Positions 7,622 to 15,193 of a stretch of DNA of 64,000 bases are shown here, one piece after another. A program made the position numbers and the translations under genes. Position 1 is the stretch's first letter. Every line of letters begins with the position of its first letter. Under the pieces are notes generated by a model. That model was given only the letters and a program-made list of their open reading frames with translations, was not told the DNA's origin and ran no database searches. The stretch is from JBMOMT01 sp049324835 (GTDB taxonomy: Bacteria > Chloroflexota > Anaerolineae > CAYNKW01). The stretch lies in the NCBI GenBank assembly GCA_049324835.1, contig JBMOMT010000044.1, positions 21,944 through 85,943 of the forward strand, given 5' to 3'.

Positions 7622-7867
7622 ATCTTGGCGATGAGGATCGACCATGCAGGCCCATCTCAGGAACGTTTACCACCGACAATCCAGCTGGCTGGGGGTCTCT
7701 CGTCAGTCGTCGGCAGCCAAGGGTAACATGGGGGGCCGCCCCCCGATGACCCTGGCATCTTTTAACCACAAGCCCGACGATTGACCGCAGGCAGGCGTGT
7801 GCTGCCAACCTTGTACGCTATCCGGCGGGCTTCAAGCCCGCTGTTTTTTTGTTCCTGGAGGAGAACG
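7622..7867 (+). ncRNA. Structured leader of metG, probable attenuator of unknown class
   Basis: The region between the promoter and the metG start holds two terminator-like hairpins. The first (7716-7724 paired with 7749-7756, enclosing a GGGGGG/CCCCCC inner stem) is followed by ATCTTTT. The second is the intrinsic terminator at 7824-7850. A terminator inside a leader just before a synthetase gene implies regulation by termination. I looked for the T-box motif AGGGTGG-N-ACCGCG and for SAM-I core segments and found neither, so the class is open. Confidence 0.55.
7824..7850 (+). terminator. Leader terminator in front of metG
   Basis: GCGGGC (7825-7830) pairs with GCCCGC (7836-7841) across TTCAA and is followed by TGTTTTTTT. 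It ends 17 bases before the metG ATG and before its Shine-Dalgarno, so it must be bypassed for expression from the upstream promoter. Confidence 0.8.
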
Positions 7868-9652
7868 ATGGCCGAAAAAATACTGGTCTGCGTTGCCTGG
7901 CCCTACGCCAGCGCTTCGATCCACGTGGGCAACCTGGCCGGCGCCGATCTGCCGCCCGATATTTTCGCCCGCTATCAACGTCTGAAGGGCAACGAGGTGC
8001 TCATGGTCTCCGGCTCCGATTCCCACGGCACGCCCATCACCGTGCGCGCCGATCAGGAAGGCCGGCCGCCGCGAGAGGTGTTCGAGCGCTTTCACGCCGA
8101 ATTCCTGGAGACCTTTCAGAAAATGGGCCTGACTTACGATCTCTATACCCACACCGACACCGAGAACCACCATCGGGTCGCCCAACAGCTTTTCAGCCGT
8201 CTGCTGGAGAACGGCTATTTACACACCCGGACAGAAGCGCAACTCTATTCGGTGAACGAAGGCCGTTTTCTGCCAGACCGCTACGTGGAGGGCATCTGCC
8301 CCAACTGCGGCTACGATGGCGCACGCGGCGATCAGTGCGAGAACTGCGGCAAGCTGCTCAACGCCATCGAACTGATCGACCCACGCTCGCGCACCGACGG
8401 CAGCCCACCAGAGATACGCGAGACGACCCATTTTTACCTGAACCTGCCCGCCCTGGCAGATCGGCTGATCGACTGGCTCGACGACGACAAAAACCACTGG
8501 CGGCCCAACGTCATCAACTTTTCGCGCAACATGGTGCGCGATCTTCAGAGCCGCCCTATCACCCGCGATCTGACCTGGGGCATCCCGGTGCCGGTGGAAG
8601 GCTGGGAAGGCAAATGCCTCTACGTCTGGTTCGAAGCCGTCATCGGCTACCTGTCGGCGACGGTCGAGTGGGCCAGGAACAGTGGACAGCCGGAAAAATG
8701 GCGCGAGTGGTGGTACAACCCGCAGGCCCGCACCGTCTATTTCATCGGCAAAGACAACATCCCCTTCCACACCGTCATCTGGCCGGCGATCCTGGCCGGG
8801 GCCAGATGGCTGCTCCCTGAAGACGAGGGCCAACAACTCAACCTGCCCTACGACGTGCCTGCCAACGAGTTCCTCAACATGGAAAGCCGCAAGGTGAGCG
8901 GCAGCCGGGGTTGGGCCGTGTGGGTGCTGGACTTTGTCAGCCGCTACGACGCCGACCCGTTGCGTTATTACCTCACCGCCAACGCGCCCGAAACGCGCGA
9001 TACCGATTTCACCTGGGAAGAGTTCGTGCGGCGCAACAACGACGAGCTGGTGGCCGCCTGGGGTAATCTGGCCAACCGGGTGCTCTCGTTTGCCTACAAA
9101 CACTTTGACAAGCGGGCGCCCCAACCCGGAGACCTGGACGAGGCCGATCAGGCCTTACTGTCCAGGATCGAAACCGCCTTTGAGCCTGTCGGCGCACTGC
9201 TGGATGGCTGTAAATTCCGCGCCGCGCTGGGCGAGGTGATGGCCCTGGCCCGCGAGGTCAACCGCTATCTGGATGAAAAAGCGCCCTGGTTCCAGATCAA
9301 GGCGGATCGCGCCGCCGCCGCCACCAGCATCTATACCGCCTTGCGGGCCATCGATTCGCTCAAGATTCTCCTGACGCCGTTCCTGCCGTTTTCATCACAA
9401 GCCCTGCACGAAATGTTGGGCTACGATGGTTGCCTGTTTGGTCGCCAGTACGTGGCCACATTCGAGGAGGAGACGCGCAGCCATCAGGCTTTGTGTTACG
9501 ATCCTGGCACGCTCACCGAGCGCTGGCAGCCCAGCCAGTTGCCGCCTGGTCAGCCGTTACGCACGCCGCGACCGTTGTTCAAAAAACTGGAGGAAAGTGT
9601 GGTCGGAGAAGAGCTGGCGCGTATGGCGGGCAAACAAGATGGCGCCGCGTAA
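7868..9652 (+). CDS. metG: Methionine-tRNA ligase
   Basis: Charges tRNA-Met. 594 residues. The class I HIGH signature is HVGN (19-22) after WPYASAS. A zinc knuckle uses Cys144, 147, 157 and 160, the catalytic domain carries KDNIPFHT, and the KMSKS loop is KVSGS (342-346). Both signatures deviate from the textbook form; KFS(T/S)SR-type loops are, as far as I recall, usual for related Chloroflexi enzymes, so this is probably functional. The start at 7868 follows GGAGGAG. The frame upstream is open but runs through the leader terminator. It overlaps rdgB by 14 bases. Confidence 0.96.
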   Translation: MAEKILVCVAWPYASASIHVGNLAGADLPPDIFARYQRLKGNEVLMVSGSDSHGTPITVRADQEGRPPREVFERFHAEFLETFQKMGLTYDLYTHTDTENHHRVAQQLFSRLLENGYLHTRTEAQLYSVNEGRFLPDRYVEGICPNCGYDGARGDQCENCGKLLNAIELIDPRSRTDGSPPEIRETTHFYLNLPALADRLIDWLDDDKNHWRPNVINFSRNMVRDLQSRPITRDLTWGIPVPVEGWEGKCLYVWFEAVIGYLSATVEWARNSGQPEKWREWWYNPQARTVYFIGKDNIPFHTVIWPAILAGARWLLPEDEGQQLNLPYDVPANEFLNMESRKVSGSRGWAVWVLDFVSRYDADPLRYYLTANAPETRDTDFTWEEFVRRNNDELVAAWGNLANRVLSFAYKHFDKRAPQPGDLDEADQALLSRIETAFEPVGALLDGCKFRAALGEVMALAREVNRYLDEKAPWFQIKADRAAAATSIYTALRAIDSLKILLTPFLPFSSQALHEMLGYDGCLFGRQYVATFEEETRSHQALCYDPGTLTERWQPSQLPPGQPLRTPRPLFKKLEESVVGEELARMAGKQDGAA

Positions 9653-10256
9653 ACTTTTGGTGGCGACCAACAACCCCGGCAAGGTCCGCGAATACGCCGA
9701 GCTGCTGAACGACCTGCCGGTAGTGTTGACCTATCCGGCCCAGGAAGGACTGTCGCTGGAGGTGGAGGAAACCGGCGATACTTTTGCCGAGAACGCCACC
9801 CTCAAGGCGCAGGCTTTTGCCCACACCAGCGGCCTGCTGACCCTGGCCGATGACTCTGGCCTGGAGGTGGATGCCTTGAATGGCGCACCGGGGGTCTTTT
9901 CGGCGCGTTATGCCGGCCAGGGGGCCAGCGATGAGGATCGTTACCGCCTGCTGTTGCGTCATCTGGCCCACGTGCCGGCCAGGCAACGCACAGCCCGCTT
10001 TCGCTGCGTGGTGGCCCTGGCCGTGCCAGAGGGCCGGGTGTACACCGCTGAGGGCTGCTGCGAGGGGGTCATCGGCTTTGAGCCGCGCGGCTGCCATGGC
10101 TTTGGTTACGACCCGGTGTTTTACCTGCCGGAGCGCGGCCAGACCATGGCCGAGCTGTCGTCAGAGGTCAAAAATCGCATCAGCCACCGCGCCCGCGCTG
10201 TCCAGGCAGCCATTCCCATCCTGAGGCGGCTGCTGGGAGATCGGGTTCCAGAATAA
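9639..10256 (+). CDS. rdgB: XTP/dITP diphosphatase (non-canonical purine NTP pyrophosphatase)
   Basis: Hydrolyses ITP, dITP and XTP to monophosphates, keeping deaminated purines out of nucleic acid. 205 residues, normal size. The family opening LLVATNNPGKVREYAELL, the DDSGLEVDALNGAPGVFSARYAG segment split over the active site, and FGYDPVFY near the C-terminus are present. The ATG at 9639 lies inside the end of metG, giving a 14-base overlap and translational coupling; longer in-frame starts lie deep inside metG and are rejected. Confidence 0.95.
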   Translation: MAPRKLLVATNNPGKVREYAELLNDLPVVLTYPAQEGLSLEVEETGDTFAENATLKAQAFAHTSGLLTLADDSGLEVDALNGAPGVFSARYAGQGASDEDRYRLLLRHLAHVPARQRTARFRCVVALAVPEGRVYTAEGCCEGVIGFEPRGCHGFGYDPVFYLPERGQTMAELSSEVKNRISHRARAVQAAIPILRRLLGDRVPE

Positions 10257-10268
10257 AGTGCGTCGCAC

Positions 10269-10301
10269 CAGAGCCGGGTGGAAACAGTCCATCCGGCTCT
10301 G
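10269..10301. terminator. Hairpin between convergent genes
   Basis: CAGAGCCGGGTGGA pairs with TCCATCCGGCTCTG across AACAG, a 14-bp stem with one G-T pair. There is no clear T-tract on either side, so termination is possible but not assured. It sits between the ends of rdgB and the convergent peptidase gene. Confidence 0.5.
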
Positions 10302-10331
10302 ACTATCTGAAGCCACGTGTCTGCCAGCCGC

Positions 10332-11408
10332 TCAGGCTCCCATCTCCAGCCGGTAGGACCTGTACTCGCCCTGGCAAGGCGGGCCAGGCGCTACCCACAC
10401 CATCCGATCCGTCAGGTCCATGATCAGAGAAACCAGCGTTTGTTCCCTCTCGTGAAGGGGATCGGCCACATCCTCGTGCATGCAGATCGAGTTGGGATAA
10501 TTGACGTGATCTCGCAGCAGGGCCTGCAGACTCTCTGCCGTCACACTGCCCAGTTGCTCTCTGAGCAATCGCCGGGCGCGGTTGAGCCGCACGTTAGAAT
10601 TGGGGTAGGGGCCTGGCACTTCCAGCTTGCGCATCTTGGGCGAGAGGTAATGATTGGTGTGAGCCAGCCAGCCCAACTCACCGTATTCTATATCGTGCTC
10701 CGTGGCCGACGTCTCGACGCTGTACAGCTCGCCGTTGGCATCGGCCAGCAGGTAGCTGTAGCCCCCGGCGCGCAGTTTCGGCACGCAGGCCCGGATGGCC
10801 TCGCCGATGGTGCGGGCTTGTAGCACCGCCCGCGAACACAAGATGCGCGGCACACCCACGGCCCCATCGGTGGGATAAACCGAGTTGATGGCCACGCCGA
10901 TACCCTCGGCGTTAAAGCCGATGTTGACCAGCAACGGCCCGTAGGTCATGCCGATAAAGGCCGGACCGTCGTCCGGCCGGACTCGTACCAGGTAAACGTT
11001 GTCCCGGTCTACGCTGATCCAATCCTCGTTGTGGGCCAGGAGGACGTGACCGTTGGCCGTCTGGTCGTCTCGCACGGCCACGCAGGTACAGCCCCAGATC
11101 TGCTGCCGGCTGTCGGTCAGACCTTCGTAGCAGTTGAGCGCCCAGACTTCTTCAAAGGGCACGCTGGCCCCCTCGGCGATGCCCTGTAATTCTTCCACGA
11201 ATTCCGGAAAGGCCTGCTCGCCATAAGGCAGAAACTTGCGGCCCTCCCGTTGACCCTCGGCCCAGGTCATTTGCAGGGCGTGGGCCAGCACTTCGCGGTA
11301 ACGGTTCAACGCCCGGTGAATCTGGACGTGGGCAGCCTCTCCCTGTTGCCGTCCACGCTCGCGAGGGCTGCCCTCGACCTCGATGATGGGAATGGTTCGT
11401 ACTGCCAT
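10332..11408 (-). CDS. C45-family peptidase / acyl-CoA:6-APA acyltransferase-like Ntn hydrolase
   Basis: 358 residues of the penicillin acyltransferase-like Ntn-hydrolase fold. The family mark is self-cleavage before a Cys that becomes the N-terminal nucleophile; here Gly106-Cys107 in IWGCTCVAV fits, followed by VLLAHNEDW, which is strongly conserved. Bacterial members are mostly of unknown substrate and are thought to act on amide bonds of small molecules, not necessarily beta-lactams. The frame extends to 11498, but the ATG at 11408 has a GGAGGG Shine-Dalgarno and its own promoter. No signal peptide is seen. It is monocistronic. Confidence 0.88.
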   Translation of the reverse strand: MAVRTIPIIEVEGSPRERGRQQGEAAHVQIHRALNRYREVLAHALQMTWAEGQREGRKFLPYGEQAFPEFVEELQGIAEGASVPFEEVWALNCYEGLTDSRQQIWGCTCVAVRDDQTANGHVLLAHNEDWISVDRDNVYLVRVRPDDGPAFIGMTYGPLLVNIGFNAEGIGVAINSVYPTDGAVGVPRILCSRAVLQARTIGEAIRACVPKLRAGGYSYLLADANGELYSVETSATEHDIEYGELGWLAHTNHYLSPKMRKLEVPGPYPNSNVRLNRARRLLREQLGSVTAESLQALLRDHVNYPNSICMHEDVADPLHEREQTLVSLIMDLTDRMVWVAPGPPCQGEYRSYRLEMGA

Positions 11409-11449
11409 TTCGCCCTCCAAAAACGCCCTTGTTTGGTTCAGGTAGGGTA

Positions 11450-11478
11450 ATTGTAGCACTTGTTCAAGTAAAGAGCAA
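11450..11478 (-). promoter_or_regulatory. Promoter of the C45 peptidase gene
   Basis: TTGCTC (11478-11473), 17 bases, TACAAT (11455-11450) on the minus strand, divergent from the methyltransferase-like gene. Confidence 0.6.
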
Positions 11479-11504
11479 CCCTTTGCCGGGCACAGCATTT
11501 CGGG

Positions 11505-11534
11505 TTGCCGAGACCCTCACAGGTGTGATATACT
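11505..11534 (+). promoter_or_regulatory. Promoter of the methyltransferase-like gene
   Basis: TTGCCG (11505-11510), 18 bases, TATACT (11529-11534), preceded by TG. The start codon at 11580 follows after about 40 bases. Confidence 0.6.
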
Positions 11535-11579
11535 ATTCTCAGCGCTCGCCTGCCCATGACCTGGAAAGGGAAAAGAGCG

Positions 11580-13859
11580 ATGGGTGAGATCCATCATTTC
11601 GTCGCCGGGGAACCCGACGTCCAGACCGGTTTTTGGCGCGGTCTGTTCGACCCACCGCCTGCCGAGGTTGTCCGGGCCTACCTCCAGGCCAACACCCAGC
11701 CGGGTGATCTGGTGCTGGACCCCTTTTGCTGCGGCGGCGCCGTTTTGCGCCAGGCCATCGACGCCGGACGGCGCGCCATCGGCAGCAGCTTTGATCCATT
11801 GGCCGTGCGGCTGACGCGCCTGACCCTCGGCCCCCCTACCCGGCGTCAGCTCGATGCTGCCGTGACCCGGCTGGGCAGTTCACCGCGTATGGGCACGCCC
11901 TTTCTGGCTCACATCGAAGCGTTGTATGCCGTGCGTTGCCCGCGCTGCGGTGAGTATACGCCGGCCGATGCTTTTGTGTGGGAGCGAGAGGGCTCCACGG
12001 TACAACCCATCGACTGGCAATGCCGGCGCTGCGGGCACGAGGGGGTCTCACCTTCCCAGGGTGGGTCGGAGTCGCCGGACGAGATCGCGGGGCGCCAGGG
12101 GCCCCATTATTGGCACCTGATCGACCGTATTACGCCGGCCGGCGATCCGCTGCGCGACCGGACCCAACATCTGCTGGAGCTCTACACGCCGCGTAACCTC
12201 TACGCCCTGACGAGCCTTCTTCTCAAGATCGAAAGCCTCTTTGCCGGCGAGATGGAGCAAACCCTGAAATTGCTGCTGCTGCGCTGCCTGGATACCTGTA
12301 GCAGCCTGCACGCCCCAGACACCACTCGCCGCTATCGCCTGCGTCCCCCGGCCCATTTCGTCGAGCGCAACGTGTGGCGGGCGTTCGTCGCCGCCGCCGA
12401 TGCCTTCCCTGCCGCCGAGAGCGCCCCTGTTTTCCTGTCGGACGATCCGGAGACGATTCTGACCCGCACAGCGCCCGGCGCGGCCATTTTGCCTCTGGCT
12501 GTGCACCGCCTGATCGGCGTGTTACCCCACGGCCACGCCAGGATGATCCTCGCCACCCCACCCCAACCCGATCCGGCCGGGTGGGCGCTCTCCTGGCTCT
12601 GGACCGGCTGGCTCTTTGGTCATCTGGTGGCCGAGCCTTTCAGGCCGCTGTTGCAGCAGTGGCGTGTAGATTGGGACTGGTACAGCCGCACCATGATGGC
12701 GGCCTTTCGCGCCCTGCGCGCGTTGCTGGTCGATGGCGGTACACTGGTGCTGGCCTTCGACAATCCCGACCCGGCTCAGGCCGAGGCGCTGGCCCTGGCT
12801 CTGGCAGGAGCAGGTTATGCCCCCACAGCCTGGATACAACAATCGGACACGCACGCCTACCGCCTGGCCTCTCGTTGCGCCTCGTTGCCCGCACCGCCGA
12901 CCGAGATCGGCGAACTGACCGATGACCTGTACCGCGAAACCTCGGCGGCAGTGCGGCATCTGATCGCGGCCCACGGTGAGCCGGTGACCGGGCAGGCGCT
13001 GCAGTTGCCTCTCTATCAACACCTGACGGATGCCGGCCTGTTGGGTCAGGCGGCTGTGACCGACGACCTGGACGTCTCGGCGCGGGGTTTGGTCGCCAAA
13101 GTGATGCAGGAGATACTGGTCGGGATGGAGGAACTGGTCGCCCTGGGCCCGGATTCGGACGCCGGGGCGCTCTTCTGGTGGTTAAAAACAGGCAGCCCAT
13201 CCTCGGCGCCCCTTTCTAGCCGCGTGGAAGCGGCCGTGCACCAGATGCTTCTGAGTCATCTCATCCTGACCGAGGCGGCGCTGTTCGAGGGGATATATCG
13301 CCGTTTCCCCGGCCATCTGACTCCCGACCGGACGTTGGTGGCAACCTGCCTGCGCTCTTGGGGCCGCCAGATCACCCCCGGTCACTGGCAACTCCGCCCC
13401 GAAGATCAGCCGGAGCGCCGCGACGCCGAGATGGTCAACATCCGGCGCGATCTGGGCCGCCTGGGGCAGCGCCTGGGGTTCGAGATCGTCCTTCGCCCAG
13501 AAGCGGCATCGCCGGCGCGGCCTGCCTTCGATCTCCTCTGGCAAGACGAGGGCAGACCTGCCTACGCTTTTGCCATCCAGTGGACGGCCCGCGTCCACGA
13601 TCTGCTGCTGGCCGAATTGCCCCCCGGCGTCCAGCCCTGTCTGGTTCTTCCTGGGGGACGGGCCGAGTTGGTGATTTTCAAGATGCAGCGCGATCCGCGC
13701 CTGCGCCGCGCCGCCTCACAAGGTAACTGGCAGTTCATCAAATACCGTCATCTGCGGCGCATGATGAGCCAACAAGACACCGATCGCCATGCCTTCCGCC
13801 AGATACTGGGCCTCGATCCCATCATCGAGCGTGATGGCGCCCAGATGCCCCTTTTTTGA
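11580..13859 (+). CDS. DNA methyltransferase-like protein with zinc ribbon and altered catalytic motif
   Basis: 759 residues. The SAM-binding motif I is clear (LVLDPFCCGGAVL, about 45-57), followed by a four-cysteine zinc ribbon (Cys120, 123, 148, 151). Where N6-adenine/N4-cytosine methylases have DPPY or NPPY, this protein has ATPPQPDP (about 325-332), so the catalytic acidic or Asn residue is missing. The C-terminal part from about 590 is unlike the methylase core and could be a separate domain. It may be an inactive relative or a modified enzyme acting on another substrate. The ATG at 11580 is chosen over 11556 because an AAGGG precedes it at a good distance. No restriction enzyme is nearby. 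Confidence 0.7.
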   Translation: MGEIHHFVAGEPDVQTGFWRGLFDPPPAEVVRAYLQANTQPGDLVLDPFCCGGAVLRQAIDAGRRAIGSSFDPLAVRLTRLTLGPPTRRQLDAAVTRLGSSPRMGTPFLAHIEALYAVRCPRCGEYTPADAFVWEREGSTVQPIDWQCRRCGHEGVSPSQGGSESPDEIAGRQGPHYWHLIDRITPAGDPLRDRTQHLLELYTPRNLYALTSLLLKIESLFAGEMEQTLKLLLLRCLDTCSSLHAPDTTRRYRLRPPAHFVERNVWRAFVAAADAFPAAESAPVFLSDDPETILTRTAPGAAILPLAVHRLIGVLPHGHARMILATPPQPDPAGWALSWLWTGWLFGHLVAEPFRPLLQQWRVDWDWYSRTMMAAFRALRALLVDGGTLVLAFDNPDPAQAEALALALAGAGYAPTAWIQQSDTHAYRLASRCASLPAPPTEIGELTDDLYRETSAAVRHLIAAHGEPVTGQALQLPLYQHLTDAGLLGQAAVTDDLDVSARGLVAKVMQEILVGMEELVALGPDSDAGALFWWLKTGSPSSAPLSSRVEAAVHQMLLSHLILTEAALFEGIYRRFPGHLTPDRTLVATCLRSWGRQITPGHWQLRPEDQPERRDAEMVNIRRDLGRLGQRLGFEIVLRPEAASPARPAFDLLWQDEGRPAYAFAIQWTARVHDLLLAELPPGVQPCLVLPGGRAELVIFKMQRDPRLRRAASQGNWQFIKYRHLRRMMSQQDTDRHAFRQILGLDPIIERDGAQMPLF

Positions 13860-13876
13860 ACGTGCCCTTTTTCCTA

Positions 13877-13905
13877 TTGACGTTCCTGAGAACATGTGAT
13901 ATTCT
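13877..13905 (+). promoter_or_regulatory. Promoter of the pseudokinase gene
   Basis: TTGACG (13877-13882), 17 bases, TATTCT (13900-13905). It starts 18 bases after the preceding stop codon, so the pseudokinase has its own transcript with a leader of about 70 bases. Confidence 0.72.
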
Positions 13906-13980
13906 GAAGAATGTAACTGGGAGACACTCTCCTCCCAACCATCGTTGCAGCCACATCGCATCCATCCATGGGAGGGTTCC

Positions 13981-14841
13981 ATGTTTTTTCCCCCGCGTGT
14001 TCTGGGGCCTTATCGTCTGACCGAAGTGATCGGACGAGAGGCATCTGTCATCACCTACAAAGGGTATCGCCTGGGCCACGAACGATGGCTCACCATCACC
14101 CTCATCCACCGGCAAGCCACAGCCTTTAGCCCCCACCACCAGGAGCGTCTCCGCAAGATGACCCGCCTGCGGCATGCCAGTCTTCTCTCGGTGCTGGATT
14201 ATGGCCTGGCTGACGAGCAGGCCTACCTGGTGTACGATTGTATCCCTGCCATTCCCCTGGGACGTCGCCTGGCCTTTGGCCTGGATTTGAGGCTGACACT
14301 GGACATTTTGCAGCCACTGGCAGACGCCCTGGCACACATTCACCAGCAAGGCCTGGCGCACGGCCAGATTTCACTCCAGAGCATCGTCCTGGCCGAAGGG
14401 GATTGGCCGTTGCTGGCAGACATGGGGTTGACGCTCTTGAGCGACCCAGAGCTGATGGCTGCCTGCACCGACGATTCTCCGGCCCACAGACAACGGCTCT
14501 TGCAAGCCCAGAGTGACGACATCCATGCGCTGGGCGCCGTGCTGTACGAGATGCTCACCGGCAAGTCGTTGTCACCTGTGGCAGAGCCGGCGCAGGAACC
14601 GACCCGGCCACTCGGCTTTTTCTGCCCCGGCATTCCCCCCGAAATAGAGGCCATCTTTGAAAAGGCTGTGGCCGCACAACCGGAGCGGCGTTATGCCCGC
14701 CCTTCAGACCTGCTCCACGATCTGGAGCAGGCACGCGCCTCGTTGTTTGGCTTTCGAGCGCAGACAGATCACAGGGCAGAGTGTGGGGTGAGCAACGACG
14801 CGTCTTCGGCGTTGTTATCTCGGGTCGCCATCTGTCGATGA
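13981..14841 (+). CDS. Protein kinase-fold pseudokinase
   Basis: 286 residues aligning to a Ser/Thr kinase domain by pattern: GPYRLTEVIG opening, LRHASLLSVLDYG, a helix E with LAHIHQQGLAHGQ, and ADMG. The key catalytic residues are gone: the VAIK lysine position is Thr40, and HRD is HGQ (127-129) with Ser following where a Lys is expected. Only the DFG-equivalent Asp147 remains. The glycine-rich loop is also poor. It probably binds a partner rather than phosphorylates. No membrane segment. The ATG at 13981 follows GGGAGGG; an earlier in-frame ATG at 13945 lacks a ribosome site. Confidence 0.8.
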   Translation: MFFPPRVLGPYRLTEVIGREASVITYKGYRLGHERWLTITLIHRQATAFSPHHQERLRKMTRLRHASLLSVLDYGLADEQAYLVYDCIPAIPLGRRLAFGLDLRLTLDILQPLADALAHIHQQGLAHGQISLQSIVLAEGDWPLLADMGLTLLSDPELMAACTDDSPAHRQRLLQAQSDDIHALGAVLYEMLTGKSLSPVAEPAQEPTRPLGFFCPGIPPEIEAIFEKAVAAQPERRYARPSDLLHDLEQARASLFGFRAQTDHRAECGVSNDASSALLSRVAICR

Positions 14842-15053
14842 CAGGCCCTGGCGTCACGGTTGTGCAATCCAATACGACCTGGAAAACGGCGTCGGATGGC
14901 AAGATATTCACTCTGTCAAAACACCGGGCGCGCCAAGCGAAACATATCCTGACGGTCAAAAAGCGCCGTCCTGGCCCATCCACACAAAAGCACGACCATG
15001 CTGTGACCGAATGTATTCTGCTGGTCGATCCCGAGGCCGATTGGCCACTGAGA
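14842..15053. other. Non-coding stretch without recognised features
   Basis: Between the pseudokinase stop and the promoter at 15054 I see no convincing gene or structured element. Short frames here have no ribosome binding site or family resemblance. Confidence 0.5.
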
Positions 15054-15082
15054 TAGACAAACCCCCGCTTCTGTGTTAGAAT
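15054..15082 (+). promoter_or_regulatory. Promoter of the second ABC export locus
   Basis: TAGACA (15054-15059), 17 bases, TAGAAT (15077-15082). It precedes the heptamer repeats and the adaptor gene at 15194. Confidence 0.62.
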
Positions 15083-15095
15083 ACCATCGAAAAGA

Positions 15096-15130
15096 GTATT
15101 GCGTATTGCGTATTGCGTATTGCGTATTGC
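15096..15130 (+). repeat. Five tandem GTATTGC heptamers
   Basis: Five exact copies of the 7-base unit GTATTGC in a row, then a decayed tail (ATGTTGTGC). They lie between the predicted promoter and the start codon, so they would be transcribed into the leader. A related TGCGTATT/CGCAACA-rich stretch lies at 60800-60840. Confidence 0.9.
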
Positions 15131-15193
15131 ATGTTGTGCATTCCGCCACCGCCACGCCGTACACCATACGCACCATGCATCACGAGGTGATAG

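Noticed and set aside
7436..7808. Minus-strand frames upstream of metG
   Set aside because: They run through element B1, the metG promoter and its leader, and show no protein-family features.
7622..7867. T-box or SAM riboswitch for the metG leader
   Set aside because: The T-box sequence AGGGTGG-N-ACCGCG and the SAM-I core were looked for and not found. Kept as an unclassified leader.
10317..10823. Plus-strand frame opposite the C45 peptidase
   Set aside because: Antisense shadow; the minus-strand frame has the Gly-Cys site and NEDW motif.
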